Positions 43,587-53,169 of a stretch of 64,000 bases of DNA are shown piece by piece; position 1 is the first letter of the stretch, and each line of letters begins with the position of its first letter. The stretch lies in assembly GCF_001682855.1 (NCBI RefSeq), contig NZ_MAQW01000001.1, forward strand, positions 330,443-394,442, in the 5' to 3' direction. The notes below the pieces were generated by a model. That model made no database searches. It saw only the letters and a program-made list of their open reading frames with translations, and was not told the origin of the DNA. This DNA comes from Bacillus sp. FJAT-27264 (GTDB lineage: Bacteria > Bacillota > Bacilli > Paenibacillales > Paenibacillaceae). The position numbers and the translations under genes were made by a program.

Positions 43587-46232
43587 TTAGCGCTCTACAC
43601 GTTCCATGATGAACGCTTCGATAATGTCACCCTCTTGGATGTCATTATAGCGTTCCAAAGTTACGCCGCATTCATAACCTTGCGCCACTTCTTTGGCATC
43701 ATCCTTGAAGCGCTTCAGGGTATCGACCTTACCTTGGAACACAACAATTCCGCTGCGAATCAAGCGCATTTCAGCACTGCGGGTGATTTTGCCGTCAGTA
43801 ACCATACATCCTGCAATGTTACCCACTTTGCTGATTTTGAAGACGTTACGCACTTCAGCATGCCCGATAATGTTCTCTTTGAAGATAGGATCAAGCATCC
43901 CTTTCATGGCACTTTCGATCTCTTCGATTACGTTGTAAATAATGTTGTGCAGACGAACATCCACTTTCTCTTGCTCAGCAGCTACTTTGGTCTGAGCATC
44001 TGGACGAACGTTGAAGCCGATTACGATAGCATTTGATGCTGCAGCCAAGGTGATATCGGATTCTGTAATCGCGCCGGCACCGCTGTGAATAATCTTCACG
44101 CGTACGCCTTCCACTTCGATTTTAGCCAAAGAGCTCTTAAGCGCTTCTACCGAACCTTGCACGTCAGCTTTGATAATTACGTTGAGATCTTTAATCTCGC
44201 CATCTTTGATGTGCTGGAACAGATCATCCAATGTAACACGGGTGTTCGTGTTCAGCTCAGACTGACGCTGGGACGTAGAACGTCTGTCAGCGATAGCACG
44301 GGCTTTACGCTCGTCTTCGAAGGCCATGAACGGATCACCCGCTTGTGGAACCTCTGTCAGACCCGTAATTTCCACTGGTGTGGATGGTCCTGCTTCTTTG
44401 ATCTTGCGTCCTTTGTCATTCACCATAGCACGTACGCGTCCAAAGCAGTTACCTGCTACAAATGCGTCCCCAATTTTGAGGGTACCATTCTGCACGAGAA
44501 TACGTGCAACCGGTCCACGGTTCTTGTCAAGCTCGGCTTCTATAACGGTACCGCGTGCTCGCTTGTCAGGGTTCGCTTTGTACTCATTAACTTCAGCAAC
44601 GAGCAAGATCATTTCAAGCAATTCTTCCAGGTTAATGCGTTGTTTAGCGGACAGGTTAACGAAAATCGTATCTCCGCCCCACTCTTCAGGTACCAGCTCA
44701 TAACTTGTAAGCTCTTGCTTCACCTTATCAGGATCGGCGCCTGGCTTATCGATTTTGTTGACAGCAACAATAATCGGAAGGCCTGCAGCTTTAGCATGGT
44801 TAATCGCTTCTACCGTCTGTGGCATAACGCCGTCATCGGCTGCTACAACGATAATCGTCATATCTGTAACCTGAGCACCACGAGCACGCATTGCGGTAAA
44901 CGCTTCGTGACCCGGAGTATCCAGGAACGTGATTTTCTTGTGGTTAATTTCTACTTGATAAGCACCGATGTGCTGAGTGATTCCGCCTGCTTCTCCGCCC
45001 GTTACATTCGTGGAACGGATAGCATCCAGCAATGTTGTTTTACCATGGTCAACGTGACCCATGATGGTAACTACTGGAGGACGGGATTGCAGATCGTCTT
45101 CGGAATCGTTCTCTTCAACGGTTTCGAAGCTATCCTCATCCACTGGAATCTTCACTTCTACTTCTACTCCGAATTCACCGGCGAGCAGCAGAATGGTGTC
45201 GATGTCAAGCTCTTGGTTAATGGTCGCCATAACGCCCATGGAGATCAGCTTTTTGATAACTTCCGAAGCATCCTTATGGAGCAACTTGGCAGTTTCGCCT
45301 ACAGTCATGCTACCGCGCACAATGATTTTCTTCGGTGTATTGTCAATCTTCTCGCGACGTTCCGTCGATTGATTCCGTCCGCCACGGTTGTTCTTGCCAC
45401 CGCGACCACGGAAGTTACCGCCTTTGCCATCATCAAAACGACGTTGGTTCGTGTTCGGTCTGCCGCCAGTCGTATTCTTCTTAGGGCCGCCAGCGCCGCC
45501 ACGGGAGAAATCTCCGCCTTGACCTTGCTGTGGACGACTATCAGTACGCGGTGCGCCGCCTTGTGGACGGTTGCCGCCGGCTGTACTGTTTTGCGGACGG
45601 TTACCGCCGCTTGTAGCGCCTTGCGGGCGATTGCCGGTGCCGCCGCTACCTTGCGGACGACTGCCGCCGGTGCTGCTTTGTGGACGGTTGCCACCACCTG
45701 TGTTGCTGCCTTGCGGACGGTTACCGCCGGAATTACCTTGCGAGCGATTGCCACCGGTCGAATTGCCTTGTCCTTGTGGACGGCTTCCGTTGTTACTGCT
45801 AGTACGTGGCGCTCCGCCTTGCTGTGGACGCGCATTTTGTGTGGAACCTGATTGTGTTCTGCGGGAATCTTGTCCGCTTTGGGGCCTTGGGGACGTTGTA
45901 GTTTGGTTGTTATTTTGGTTACTGTTCATACCTACCTGCTTTTCCGGTTGATTTTTGTTGGCATTCTGGGCACTTTGGGGACTGGCTGTTACCGACCCGG
46001 TTGTCACCGGACGGCTGCTGGTGCCGTTATCCCGCTTGGCCGCAGCGTTTGATTTGATGTCCTTGAAGAATTGCTCTACTTTATTGACAGCGCCGTTCTC
46101 CATTACACTCATATGATTATTCACAGGAACATCCAAACGCTTCAGAATTGTAATAATTTCTTTACTACTCATATTCAGTGATTTTGCATATTCATACACA
46201 CGCAATTTGTCTTTATTGTCTTCTTTAGTCAA
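43587..46232 (-). CDS. infB: Translation initiation factor IF-2
   Basis: GTPase that brings fMet-tRNA to the 30S subunit, 881 residues. An IF2-N helix domain ([22 protein letters not shown]) is followed by a very long Gly/Asn/Arg/Pro/Gln-rich repetitive stretch (about residues 70-290). A second IF2-N element and then the G domain follow: [37 protein letters not shown]. Domains II-IV complete it (ending [22 protein letters not shown]). TTG at 46232 has GGAGGTG at 6 nt; GTG at 46241 lies within that site. Overlaps the ylxQ stop. Confidence 0.96.
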   Translation of the reverse strand: MTKEDNKDKLRVYEYAKSLNMSSKEIITILKRLDVPVNNHMSVMENGAVNKVEQFFKDIKSNAAAKRDNGTSSRPVTTGSVTASPQSAQNANKNQPEKQVGMNSNQNNNQTTTSPRPQSGQDSRRTQSGSTQNARPQQGGAPRTSSNNGSRPQGQGNSTGGNRSQGNSGGNRPQGSNTGGGNRPQSSTGGSRPQGSGGTGNRPQGATSGGNRPQNSTAGGNRPQGGAPRTDSRPQQGQGGDFSRGGAGGPKKNTTGGRPNTNQRRFDDGKGGNFRGRGGKNNRGGRNQSTERREKIDNTPKKIIVRGSMTVGETAKLLHKDASEVIKKLISMGVMATINQELDIDTILLLAGEFGVEVEVKIPVDEDSFETVEENDSEDDLQSRPPVVTIMGHVDHGKTTLLDAIRSTNVTGGEAGGITQHIGAYQVEINHKKITFLDTPGHEAFTAMRARGAQVTDMTIIVVAADDGVMPQTVEAINHAKAAGLPIIVAVNKIDKPGADPDKVKQELTSYELVPEEWGGDTIFVNLSAKQRINLEELLEMILLVAEVNEYKANPDKRARGTVIEAELDKNRGPVARILVQNGTLKIGDAFVAGNCFGRVRAMVNDKGRKIKEAGPSTPVEITGLTEVPQAGDPFMAFEDERKARAIADRRSTSQRQSELNTNTRVTLDDLFQHIKDGEIKDLNVIIKADVQGSVEALKSSLAKIEVEGVRVKIIHSGAGAITESDITLAAASNAIVIGFNVRPDAQTKVAAEQEKVDVRLHNIIYNVIEEIESAMKGMLDPIFKENIIGHAEVRNVFKISKVGNIAGCMVTDGKITRSAEMRLIRSGIVVFQGKVDTLKRFKDDAKEVAQGYECGVTLERYNDIQEGDIIEAFIMERVER
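45535..45790 (-). repeat. Degenerate coding repeats (GGNRPQG units) in infB
   Basis: About eight imperfect units of roughly 24-36 bp encoding variants of G(G)NRPQG/S. On the plus strand they read as repeated TTGCGGACGGTTACCGCC. They lie in the disordered linker between the N-terminal helical domain and the second IF2-N element. The unit number is likely to vary between strains. Confidence 0.75.
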
Positions 46233-46548
46233 TAAATACACCTCCGACTGTATCTCCGAGTTGCTTGGAGATCATTTCCGCGAATCCTTTATCCGTAATG
46301 GCCAGCACTACGCGCTGGTCTTTACCAATACTTGCACCGAGGGTATCCCGGTGAAAAGCGATTACTAGTGGAATATCGTAGGTTCCGCATTTATCACGGA
46401 ACTTTTTCTTGGTGTTGTCTGACGCGTCACCCGCAAGAACGACCAGCTTCGCCTCCGATGACCGTACCGCTTTGAGCACGATCTCGTCGCCGGTGACTAA
46501 TTTGCCTGCTCTCATCGCAAGTCCTAAATAAGAAAGTACTTTACTCAT
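46225..46548 (-). CDS. YlxQ, ribosomal protein L7Ae-like RNA-binding protein
   Basis: L7Ae/L30e-fold protein of 107 residues: [54 protein letters not shown] is characteristic of YlxQ, a k-turn RNA binder. ATG at 46548 overlaps the ylxR stop by 8 bp, and its own stop overlaps infB, so all three are coupled. The extra 23 codons in frame upstream lie within ylxR. Confidence 0.93.
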   Translation of the reverse strand: MSKVLSYLGLAMRAGKLVTGDEIVLKAVRSSEAKLVVLAGDASDNTKKKFRDKCGTYDIPLVIAFHRDTLGASIGKDQRVVLAITDKGFAEMISKQLGDTVGGVFID

Positions 46549-46849
46549 TATCCTCACTATCCTTTGCTGCCAAGAACTGCTCCTCAACGGACGCAAAGTC
46601 CCGGGCAAGCTGGGCATAGATTTCGGAGCTTACCTGACATTTCAAGGCCCGGTCAAGCGCTTTGTTCTTCTGGGCCAGTTTGAAGCATTCCAGCTTGCCG
46701 CATATATAAGCGCCCCGGCCTGACTTCTTACCAGTCAGGTCAATTAACACCTCGCCCTCCGGAGTTCTGACCACCCTGATCAATTCTTTCTTGGGCATCA
46801 TTTCCTGGCTGGCTACGCATTTCCGCAGTGGAACCTTTTTTTGTTTCAT
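46541..46849 (-). CDS. ylxR: YlxR family RNA-binding protein
   Basis: Small basic protein of 102 residues: KVPLRKCVASQEMMPKKELIRVVRTPEG, GRGAYICGKLECFKLAQKNKALDRAL, the DUF448 signature. In B. subtilis YlxR is proposed as a nucleoid-associated, RNase P-linked regulator. Between nusA and ylxQ in the conserved operon. Confidence 0.94.
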   Translation of the reverse strand: MKQKKVPLRKCVASQEMMPKKELIRVVRTPEGEVLIDLTGKKSGRGAYICGKLECFKLAQKNKALDRALKCQVSSEIYAQLARDFASVEEQFLAAKDSEDNE

Positions 46850-46877
46850 TGTATCGCCCCCCGCCTTGACACGTTAA

Positions 46878-47975
46878 TTAATCAATGGAGACGGAATCCT
46901 GATGCATTTCATCACTGACAGACTTAGGTCTGCCGTATTCCTGTTCCGCCTGGGTCTCGCTCTTGATATCGATCTTCCAGCCGGTCAACTTAGCGGCCAA
47001 ACGAGCGTTTTGCCCTTTGATGCCGATAGCCAGCGACAATTGATAATCAGGAACGATCACCCGCGCCATTTTTTCCGCCTCGAATACTTGAACTTCAAGT
47101 ACCTTGGACGGGCTCAGCGCGTTGGCTACATATTCTTCCACCGATTCGGAATAACGGACGATATCAATCTTCTCGCCGCGCAGTTCGGTAACGATCGTCT
47201 GTACACGCATACCTCTAGGGCCTACGCAAGAACCGACCGGATCCACTTCCGGGTTGCGCGAGAACACGGCAATCTTGGAACGGAAGCCAGCTTCGCGGGC
47301 AACGGAACGAATCTCCACCACACCGTCAAAGATCTCAGGAACTTCAAGCTCAAACAGACGCTTCAAGAGGCCCGGATGGCTGCGAGACAGCAAAATTTGT
47401 GGCCCCTTGGTGGTGTTCTCAACTTTGGTGATGTAAGCCTTGATGCGCTCGCTCTGCTTGAATTTCTCTCCAGGCATGAGTTCGCTCAGCGGCAGAACCG
47501 CTTCGATCTTACCAAGGTCCACATAAATGTTGCGCATATCCTGACGCTGAACAAGGCCGGTAACAATATCCTCTTCCTTGTCGATAAAAGCGTTATAGAT
47601 GAGTCCACGCTCTGCTTCGCGAATACGTTGGGTAACTACTTGTTTAGCCGTTTGAGCGGCAATGCGCCCGAAATCACGCGGGGTGACCTCAAGCTCGGCC
47701 ACATCTTCCAATTGGAAGTGCGGATTAATCTCTCTGGCGGCTGGCAGCGAGATCTCGGTCCGTGAATCCAGAACCTCCTCGACCACCAGCTTGCGTGCGA
47801 ACACCTTGATCACTCCAGTGTTGCGGTTCATGTCCACACGAACGTTCTGCGCTGCATTGAAGTTGCGTTTATAGCTAGAGATTAGCGCAGCTTCAATGGC
47901 TTCAAACAGCACATCCTTGCTGATGCCCTTCTCCCTTTCCAGTTCATTCATAGCTTCAATAAAATCCATACTCAT
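46878..47975 (-). CDS. nusA: Transcription termination/antitermination factor NusA
   Basis: RNA polymerase-associated elongation factor of 365 residues. An N-terminal polymerase-binding domain is followed by S1 ([33 protein letters not shown], about 135-200). Two KH domains come next ([44 protein letters not shown]). Usual Gram-positive length without the acidic repeats of Proteobacteria. Second gene of the rimP operon, whose leader has a hairpin that NusA itself may control. Confidence 0.97.
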   Translation of the reverse strand: MSMDFIEAMNELEREKGISKDVLFEAIEAALISSYKRNFNAAQNVRVDMNRNTGVIKVFARKLVVEEVLDSRTEISLPAAREINPHFQLEDVAELEVTPRDFGRIAAQTAKQVVTQRIREAERGLIYNAFIDKEEDIVTGLVQRQDMRNIYVDLGKIEAVLPLSELMPGEKFKQSERIKAYITKVENTTKGPQILLSRSHPGLLKRLFELEVPEIFDGVVEIRSVAREAGFRSKIAVFSRNPEVDPVGSCVGPRGMRVQTIVTELRGEKIDIVRYSESVEEYVANALSPSKVLEVQVFEAEKMARVIVPDYQLSLAIGIKGQNARLAAKLTGWKIDIKSETQAEQEYGRPKSVSDEMHQDSVSID

Positions 47976-48001
47976 GAAATTCCGGTCCCCCTTTCAAGAC
48001 G

Positions 48002-48469
48002 TTAAAAAATAATGGCCAATCTCGCGCTGGCGACTTTGGCATATGGCACAACATGTTCTTTTTTGCCCGCGGAGATGAGCAGTTCCTCGTTCTCGAACGA
48101 AAGCAAACGACCTTCGAATTCCTTGAGTCCTTGAATCGGCTCATAAACCGTCACATATACGTCTTTTCCTACCGCCTTAGCCACATCTGCGGCTTTCTTG
48201 AGCGGACGTTCCGCTCCCGGTGAGGACACTTCAAGGAAATAAGCCTCGGGAATAGGATCATTCTCATCCAGCTTCTGGCTGAAATATTCGCTAATGGAGC
48301 CACAGTCATCAATATCAATGCCGCCCTCCTTATCAACGAATATACGCAGGAACCAGTTGGAACCTTCCTTTACGTATTCTACGTCTACCAGCTCAAAGCC
48401 ATTGTCGTCCAGATAGGGTCCGAGCATCTGCTCTACCGTTTGTTTAATTTTGGATTTGGGTGTGCTCAA
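48002..48469 (-). CDS. rimP: Ribosome maturation factor RimP
   Basis: Factor for 30S assembly, 155 residues: KIKQTVEQMLGPYLDDNGFELVDVEYVKEG, LRIFVDKEGGIDIDDCGSISEYFSQKLD and YFLEVSSPGAERPLKKAAD are the family hallmarks. TTG at 48469 follows GGAGGTTAATTTT. The further in-frame start at 48532 lies inside the leader hairpin region and was rejected. First gene of the rimP-nusA-ylxRQ-infB operon. Confidence 0.95.
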   Translation of the reverse strand: MSTPKSKIKQTVEQMLGPYLDDNGFELVDVEYVKEGSNWFLRIFVDKEGGIDIDDCGSISEYFSQKLDENDPIPEAYFLEVSSPGAERPLKKAADVAKAVGKDVYVTVYEPIQGLKEFEGRLLSFENEELLISAGKKEHVVPYAKVASARLAIIF

Positions 48470-48510
48470 AAAATTAACCTCCACGAACTTGTCTTTTGCT
48501 ATATACCAAA

Positions 48511-48540
48511 GATAAAGAGTGGGTTTCCCCACTCTTTACA
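48511..48540 (-). terminator. Leader hairpin of the rimP-nusA operon, possible attenuator
   Basis: Perfect 11-bp stem TAAAGAGTGGG / CCCACTCTTTA (48513-48523 and 48528-48538). On the minus strand it is followed by an interrupted U-tract ATCTTTGG. It lies downstream of the rimP promoter and upstream of the ribosome site, so it is in the leader rather than only after polC. Confidence 0.75.
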
Positions 48541-48570
48541 CAACGGACTTATCTCATTATTACCAAAAAA

Positions 48571-48599
48571 ATTATACCATAGTGCGTGGGCACTGACAA
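48571..48599 (-). promoter_or_regulatory. Promoter of the rimP-nusA-infB operon
   Basis: TTGTCA (48594-48599), 17-bp spacer and perfect TATAAT (48571-48576) on the minus strand. The -35 lies in a palindrome GGCACT-TGTC-AGTGCC (48589-48604), which could be an operator or polC 3' hairpin. Confidence 0.8.
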
Positions 48600-48700
48600 G
48601 TGCCAGCCCTTGACTGCCCCTTTTCAGGAGTCATGACCATTGCAGTTTCCCGCAATCAACCTGTTATATCCGGCAGCAAATCTATGCGAAAATGAGGTCG

Positions 48701-51700
48701 TTAGAAAAGAGAAAGCTGATTGCTTTCCGGTAGTCCCCGGAAACAGCCCATGCCGGTAAGAAGCTCTATGACCGTCTTACTTGCTTTGGATTTCTGCTGG
48801 AAATCCTCTATCGACAGGAACTCTCCGGCGTCCTTGGCGGCAGCAATATTGATCGCTGCATTATCCCCGATGCCCGAAAGTGCGGAGAACGGCGGGATGA
48901 GACTGTCGCCATCCACCGTAAAGCGGGTAGCGTCAGAGCGGTACAAATCGATATTCTTAAACGTAAGACCGCGAGCGGTCATTTCCAAAGCCATCTCCAG
49001 AATCGGCAACATCGCCTTTTCCTTAGGCAGCGCCTGGAATCCCTTTTGTTCAATCTCGATGATCTGGCGACCGATCGCCTCATAACCCTGACAACAGAGA
49101 TCAATGTCAAAATCCGCTGCCCGTACAGAGAAGTAGGTCGCATAATATTCAATCGGATGATAGAGCTTAAAGTAGGCGGTACGCACTGCAGAGATAACAT
49201 ACGCTGCTGCGTGCGCCTTCGGGAACATGTACTGAATCTTCAGACAGGAATCAATGTACCACTGAGGCACTTTGCATCGTTTCATTTCCTCGATCCATTC
49301 TGGCGGCAGCCCCTTACCTTTCCGAACGCTTTCGGTAATTTTAAAGGCTAGACTGGCATCCATGCCCGCTTTATAGATCAGGAAGAGCATAATATCATCC
49401 CGACAACCAATAACGGTCTTGATGTTACAGGTATTATTCTTAATCAGTTCCTGGGCATTTCCCAGCCATACGCCGGTTCCGTGCGACAATCCAGAAATTT
49501 GCAGCAAATCCGCGAAACTCGACGGCTTCGATTCGATCAGCATCTGCCGCACGAACTTGGTCCCCATTTCCGGTACCCCATAGGTGGCCACAGGTGAACG
49601 AATCTGCTCGGGACTAACCCCTAGCGCTTCTGTAGAGTTGAACATGCTCATTACTTTAGCGTCATTCATCGGGATAGACGTGGGGTCCACTCCAGTCAAA
49701 TCCTGAAGCATCCGCATCATGGTCGGATCATCGTGTCCCAGAATATCGAGCTTGAGCAAGTTCGCATCAAAAGCGTGATAATCAAAGTGCGTTGTCTTCC
49801 ATTCGGCATTGACATCATCCGCTGGGAACTGTACAGGAGTAATATCCTCTACATCTATATAGTCCGGCACAACGACGATCCCGCCAGGGTGCTGTCCGGT
49901 ATTCCGCTTAACGCCGGTACATCCTGCCGCCAGACGGCTAACCTCGGCACCGCGCCAGCGTTTCTGGTGATGCTCCTCGTATTTCTTGGTAAAACCAAAA
50001 GCAGTCTTCTCCGCTACCGTACCAATCGTACCCGCACGGAATACGTTATCCGGTCCGAACATCGTCTTCGTGAAATTATGCGCTTGTGGCTGATATTCAC
50101 CGGAGAAGTTAAGGTCGATATCGGGAACCTTGTCGCCTTTAAAGCCTAGGAAGGTCTCGAACGGAATATCCTGCCCTTCGCCCTTCAGCATCCCGCCACA
50201 GTCCGGACAAACTTTGTCCGGCAGGTCAAATCCGCTCGGTACACTACCGTCCAGGAACCACTCGCTATGCCGGCAATCGGAATTACGACAAACGTAATGC
50301 GCCGGAAGCGGATTAACTTCCGAGATACCAAGAAACGTAGCTACTACGGAGGAGCCTACTGAACCCCGTGATCCGACGAGATAACCATCACGGTTTGATT
50401 TTTTAACTAGACGTTCGGAGATCAGATAGTTGGCAGAGAATCCGTATTTGATAATCGGCTCCAATTCTTTTTCCAAACGGGCCACTACGACCTCCGGCAA
50501 TTCCTCGCCGTATATTGATTTCGCTGTCGTGTAACAGGTCTCACGGATTTCCTCATCTGCTCCTTCAAGAATCGGAGTGAACAACTTATCCGGGAACAGC
50601 TCCAGCTCCTCAAAGCGATCGGCTAGTTCCACCGTGTTCGTCACCACAACCTCCATCGCTTTTTCCGGACCCAGGAAATCGAACTCAGCTAGCATTTCTT
50701 CTGTCGTCCGGAAATGGGCGTCCGGCTTACGCATATCCTTCAACGGACTAAAGCCCGTAATGCCGTTTATCGTAATATCACGATACAGCTTGTCGCGCGG
50801 CTCGAGATAATGCACATTCCCTGTAGCGATTACCGGCTTGCCCAATTGCTCACCAATCTCACAAATTTTGCGTACCACGTCACGCAGTTCCTCAGGACTG
50901 GCTACAAACCCTTTATCCACCAGATGCATGTACATTGTCAGTGGCTGGATCTCCAGTACGTCGTAGAATTGGGCGACTTCCATCGCTTCCTCCACCGTTT
51001 TGTTGAGTACAGATTCGAAGAATTCTCCCCGTTCACAACCTGAGATGACCAGCAATCCGTCCCGCAACTCTTCAAGCTTCGATTTTGGAATACAAGGAAC
51101 CCGCTTGAAATACTCCGTATGAGATAAAGAAATCAGTTTATAGAGATTTTTCTTACCGACAGCATTGAGGGCGTAGATACAACAATGAAACGGCCGCGTA
51201 TTGGAGAGGTCATTCCCCACATAATCATTGAGCCGATCCAGTCTTGTCATCCCTTTCAGCTTCTCAGCATCCGCAAGCAGACCGTTGAGTATACCACCCA
51301 GGGCAATCGTATCATCAACCGCACGGTGATGACTTTCCAGTAGCACTTTATATTTATCCGCCAGAGTGTTCAGACGGTGATTCTTCATTGTGGGATGCAG
51401 CAGTCGCGCTAACTCCAGCGTGTCCAGTGACGGATTAGTCAGCTTGGGCTGCCCGAGCTTAGCCAGCGAGGCCTGAATAAATCCCATATCGAATCTGGCA
51501 TTATGGGCAACAAGTATACTATCCCCTATAAACTTTACGAAATCATGCAAAACAGGCTCCAGATCGGGAGCGTCCTTGACCATTTCATCCGTGATATTCG
51601 TCAATTGCTGAATATGATACGGAATCTTCTCGTGCGGGTTAACAAAAGTGGTGTACCGGTCCAGCTCTTTGCCTTCGCACATCTTAATCGCTGCAAGCTC

Positions 51701-53026
51701 TGTAATGTTGTTGCGGGTAATTGACAAACCCGTGGTCTCGATATCGAAAACGACGTAAGTAGCTGTCTTCAAATCAAGCGGCTGCGGATTCTCAACAATG
51801 TTTACCGCGTCATTCACGACATTTGCTTCCACGCCGTACAACATCTTAATCTTGTTCTTATGGGCGGCATGGTTCGCTTCCGGGAAGCTTTGAACTCCGC
51901 CATGATCGGTAACCGCCATTGCCTTGTGGCCCCATTTGGCCGCTGTTTTGATATAGACATCGACTGGCGTCACAGCGTCCATGGTGCTCATAGTCGTATG
52001 CAGATGGAACTCGACTCTTTTGACTGGCGCATTATCCTTACGTGCCGCTGGCGCCGCAACCTCGGACAAGTCAGACGGGATCATCACCAGCTCAGGAATT
52101 TGCATAAACCGGTCATACTCCACTCTTCCCCGCGCTCTTACCCATTTCCCGTTAGCAAGCTGGCCCATGATCTTGAGGTCTTCCTTGTTCTTAGCGAACA
52201 TCTTCATTTGCAGCGAGTCGGTAAAATCAGTAAGGAAGAAAGTAAAGAGTGTGCTGCCGTTACGCAGTTCTTTGCTCTCCAGACCAAAAATAGTCCCCTG
52301 AATCGTGATCTTCTTCTCTTCATCCTGAAGCTCAATAAGCGGCACAGGCGGTTCTTTGATATCATAGCCGACCTGAAGCTTCACGACCTCATTAGGATCG
52401 CCTTCATCTTCATCCGTTTCTATCTCAACCTCCGTCATCATCTGCTCAATGAATTCACGCTGCTCTTGCTGGAGCTTCTGCTGGAATTCTTCAAAGACAA
52501 CGGTATTGTCCTGATTTTCTGCTACCTGAATTTTAACCCTGAGCGGGAGAGCAAAATATTTATCGTAAAATTTAATAATGGCCGTGTCGATACCCTTTTT
52601 ACGTGCCAGTTCCTGAGACATTGCATCGCTCATCGTCAGCACCAGTGTACCGTCTTGAAGCTCCTGCGAAGATCGTGTCAACCAACCGTTAACCGACGGG
52701 ATTTCACGCTGAACCCACTCCAGGAACAATCCCCAATACTCTGCCACCAGATCTGCTCTGCTAACGTTCTCCGCATATTGGAATAAAAAGCTCACTTTCG
52801 CAATATGATGCAGCTTTTCCCGCATTCTCAGACAAAAGGTCCGGTACGCCTGCGCAGGTACCAGAGTTTCTTTGGCGATGACAATATGCCAGTCCCGGTT
52901 GCCACGGCTAATCTCTACACGCTCAATACTTCCATCCAGAAAATAAGGATCGATGAGTCCAGGCGGTATTTCGCCCTGCTTCATCAGAAGCTCGAACCTT
53001 TTTCTTCTTTCCACGTTTTGTTCCAT
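48701..53026 (-). CDS. polC: DNA polymerase III subunit alpha, Gram-positive PolC type
   Basis: Main replicative DNA polymerase with built-in proofreading, 1441 residues. Order of domains: N-terminal tau-binding and OB-fold (TIQGTIFGLESKEL), PHP (EFHLHTTMSTMDAVTP, VTDHGGVQSFPEA), and the 3'-5' exonuclease inserted in PHP (VVFDIETTGLSITRNNITELA; HNARFDMGF). Next a zinc finger region (CRNSDCRHSEWF...CPDCGG) and the catalytic palm (VPDIDLNFSGEYQ, the catalytic Asp pair). It ends SNQLSLF, a beta-clamp-binding peptide. ATG at 53026 behind GGAGGGAAGCC. Confidence 0.97.
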   Translation of the reverse strand: MEQNVERRKRFELLMKQGEIPPGLIDPYFLDGSIERVEISRGNRDWHIVIAKETLVPAQAYRTFCLRMREKLHHIAKVSFLFQYAENVSRADLVAEYWGLFLEWVQREIPSVNGWLTRSSQELQDGTLVLTMSDAMSQELARKKGIDTAIIKFYDKYFALPLRVKIQVAENQDNTVVFEEFQQKLQQEQREFIEQMMTEVEIETDEDEGDPNEVVKLQVGYDIKEPPVPLIELQDEEKKITIQGTIFGLESKELRNGSTLFTFFLTDFTDSLQMKMFAKNKEDLKIMGQLANGKWVRARGRVEYDRFMQIPELVMIPSDLSEVAAPAARKDNAPVKRVEFHLHTTMSTMDAVTPVDVYIKTAAKWGHKAMAVTDHGGVQSFPEANHAAHKNKIKMLYGVEANVVNDAVNIVENPQPLDLKTATYVVFDIETTGLSITRNNITELAAIKMCEGKELDRYTTFVNPHEKIPYHIQQLTNITDEMVKDAPDLEPVLHDFVKFIGDSILVAHNARFDMGFIQASLAKLGQPKLTNPSLDTLELARLLHPTMKNHRLNTLADKYKVLLESHHRAVDDTIALGGILNGLLADAEKLKGMTRLDRLNDYVGNDLSNTRPFHCCIYALNAVGKKNLYKLISLSHTEYFKRVPCIPKSKLEELRDGLLVISGCERGEFFESVLNKTVEEAMEVAQFYDVLEIQPLTMYMHLVDKGFVASPEELRDVVRKICEIGEQLGKPVIATGNVHYLEPRDKLYRDITINGITGFSPLKDMRKPDAHFRTTEEMLAEFDFLGPEKAMEVVVTNTVELADRFEELELFPDKLFTPILEGADEEIRETCYTTAKSIYGEELPEVVVARLEKELEPIIKYGFSANYLISERLVKKSNRDGYLVGSRGSVGSSVVATFLGISEVNPLPAHYVCRNSDCRHSEWFLDGSVPSGFDLPDKVCPDCGGMLKGEGQDIPFETFLGFKGDKVPDIDLNFSGEYQPQAHNFTKTMFGPDNVFRAGTIGTVAEKTAFGFTKKYEEHHQKRWRGAEVSRLAAGCTGVKRNTGQHPGGIVVVPDYIDVEDITPVQFPADDVNAEWKTTHFDYHAFDANLLKLDILGHDDPTMMRMLQDLTGVDPTSIPMNDAKVMSMFNSTEALGVSPEQIRSPVATYGVPEMGTKFVRQMLIESKPSSFADLLQISGLSHGTGVWLGNAQELIKNNTCNIKTVIGCRDDIMLFLIYKAGMDASLAFKITESVRKGKGLPPEWIEEMKRCKVPQWYIDSCLKIQYMFPKAHAAAYVISAVRTAYFKLYHPIEYYATYFSVRAADFDIDLCCQGYEAIGRQIIEIEQKGFQALPKEKAMLPILEMALEMTARGLTFKNIDLYRSDATRFTVDGDSLIPPFSALSGIGDNAAINIAAAKDAGEFLSIEDFQQKSKASKTVIELLTGMGCFRGLPESNQLSLF

Positions 53027-53169
53027 GGCTTCCCTCCACCTTATGATCGCCCTAACTTTCCAATGATAAAAAGCTTCCAGGTCAAAAAGCATTGGGTTCT
53101 TTCGGCCCGCCGACTCCTTTCGCCAGAAGCTGCATGAAGTACATCTATATCTTGTAAAGTCGCTCTCGA

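Noticed and set aside
44085-45851. 588-codon plus-strand open frame antisense to infB
   Set aside because: It mirrors infB codon by codon with Cys/Phe/His-rich, low-quality composition, no ribosome site and no family. It is open only because of the infB codon usage and repeats.
45571-45951. Pro/Leu/Cys-rich plus-strand frame with repeats opposite infB
   Set aside because: Complement of the GNRPQ repeat tract; the periodicity belongs to IF-2.
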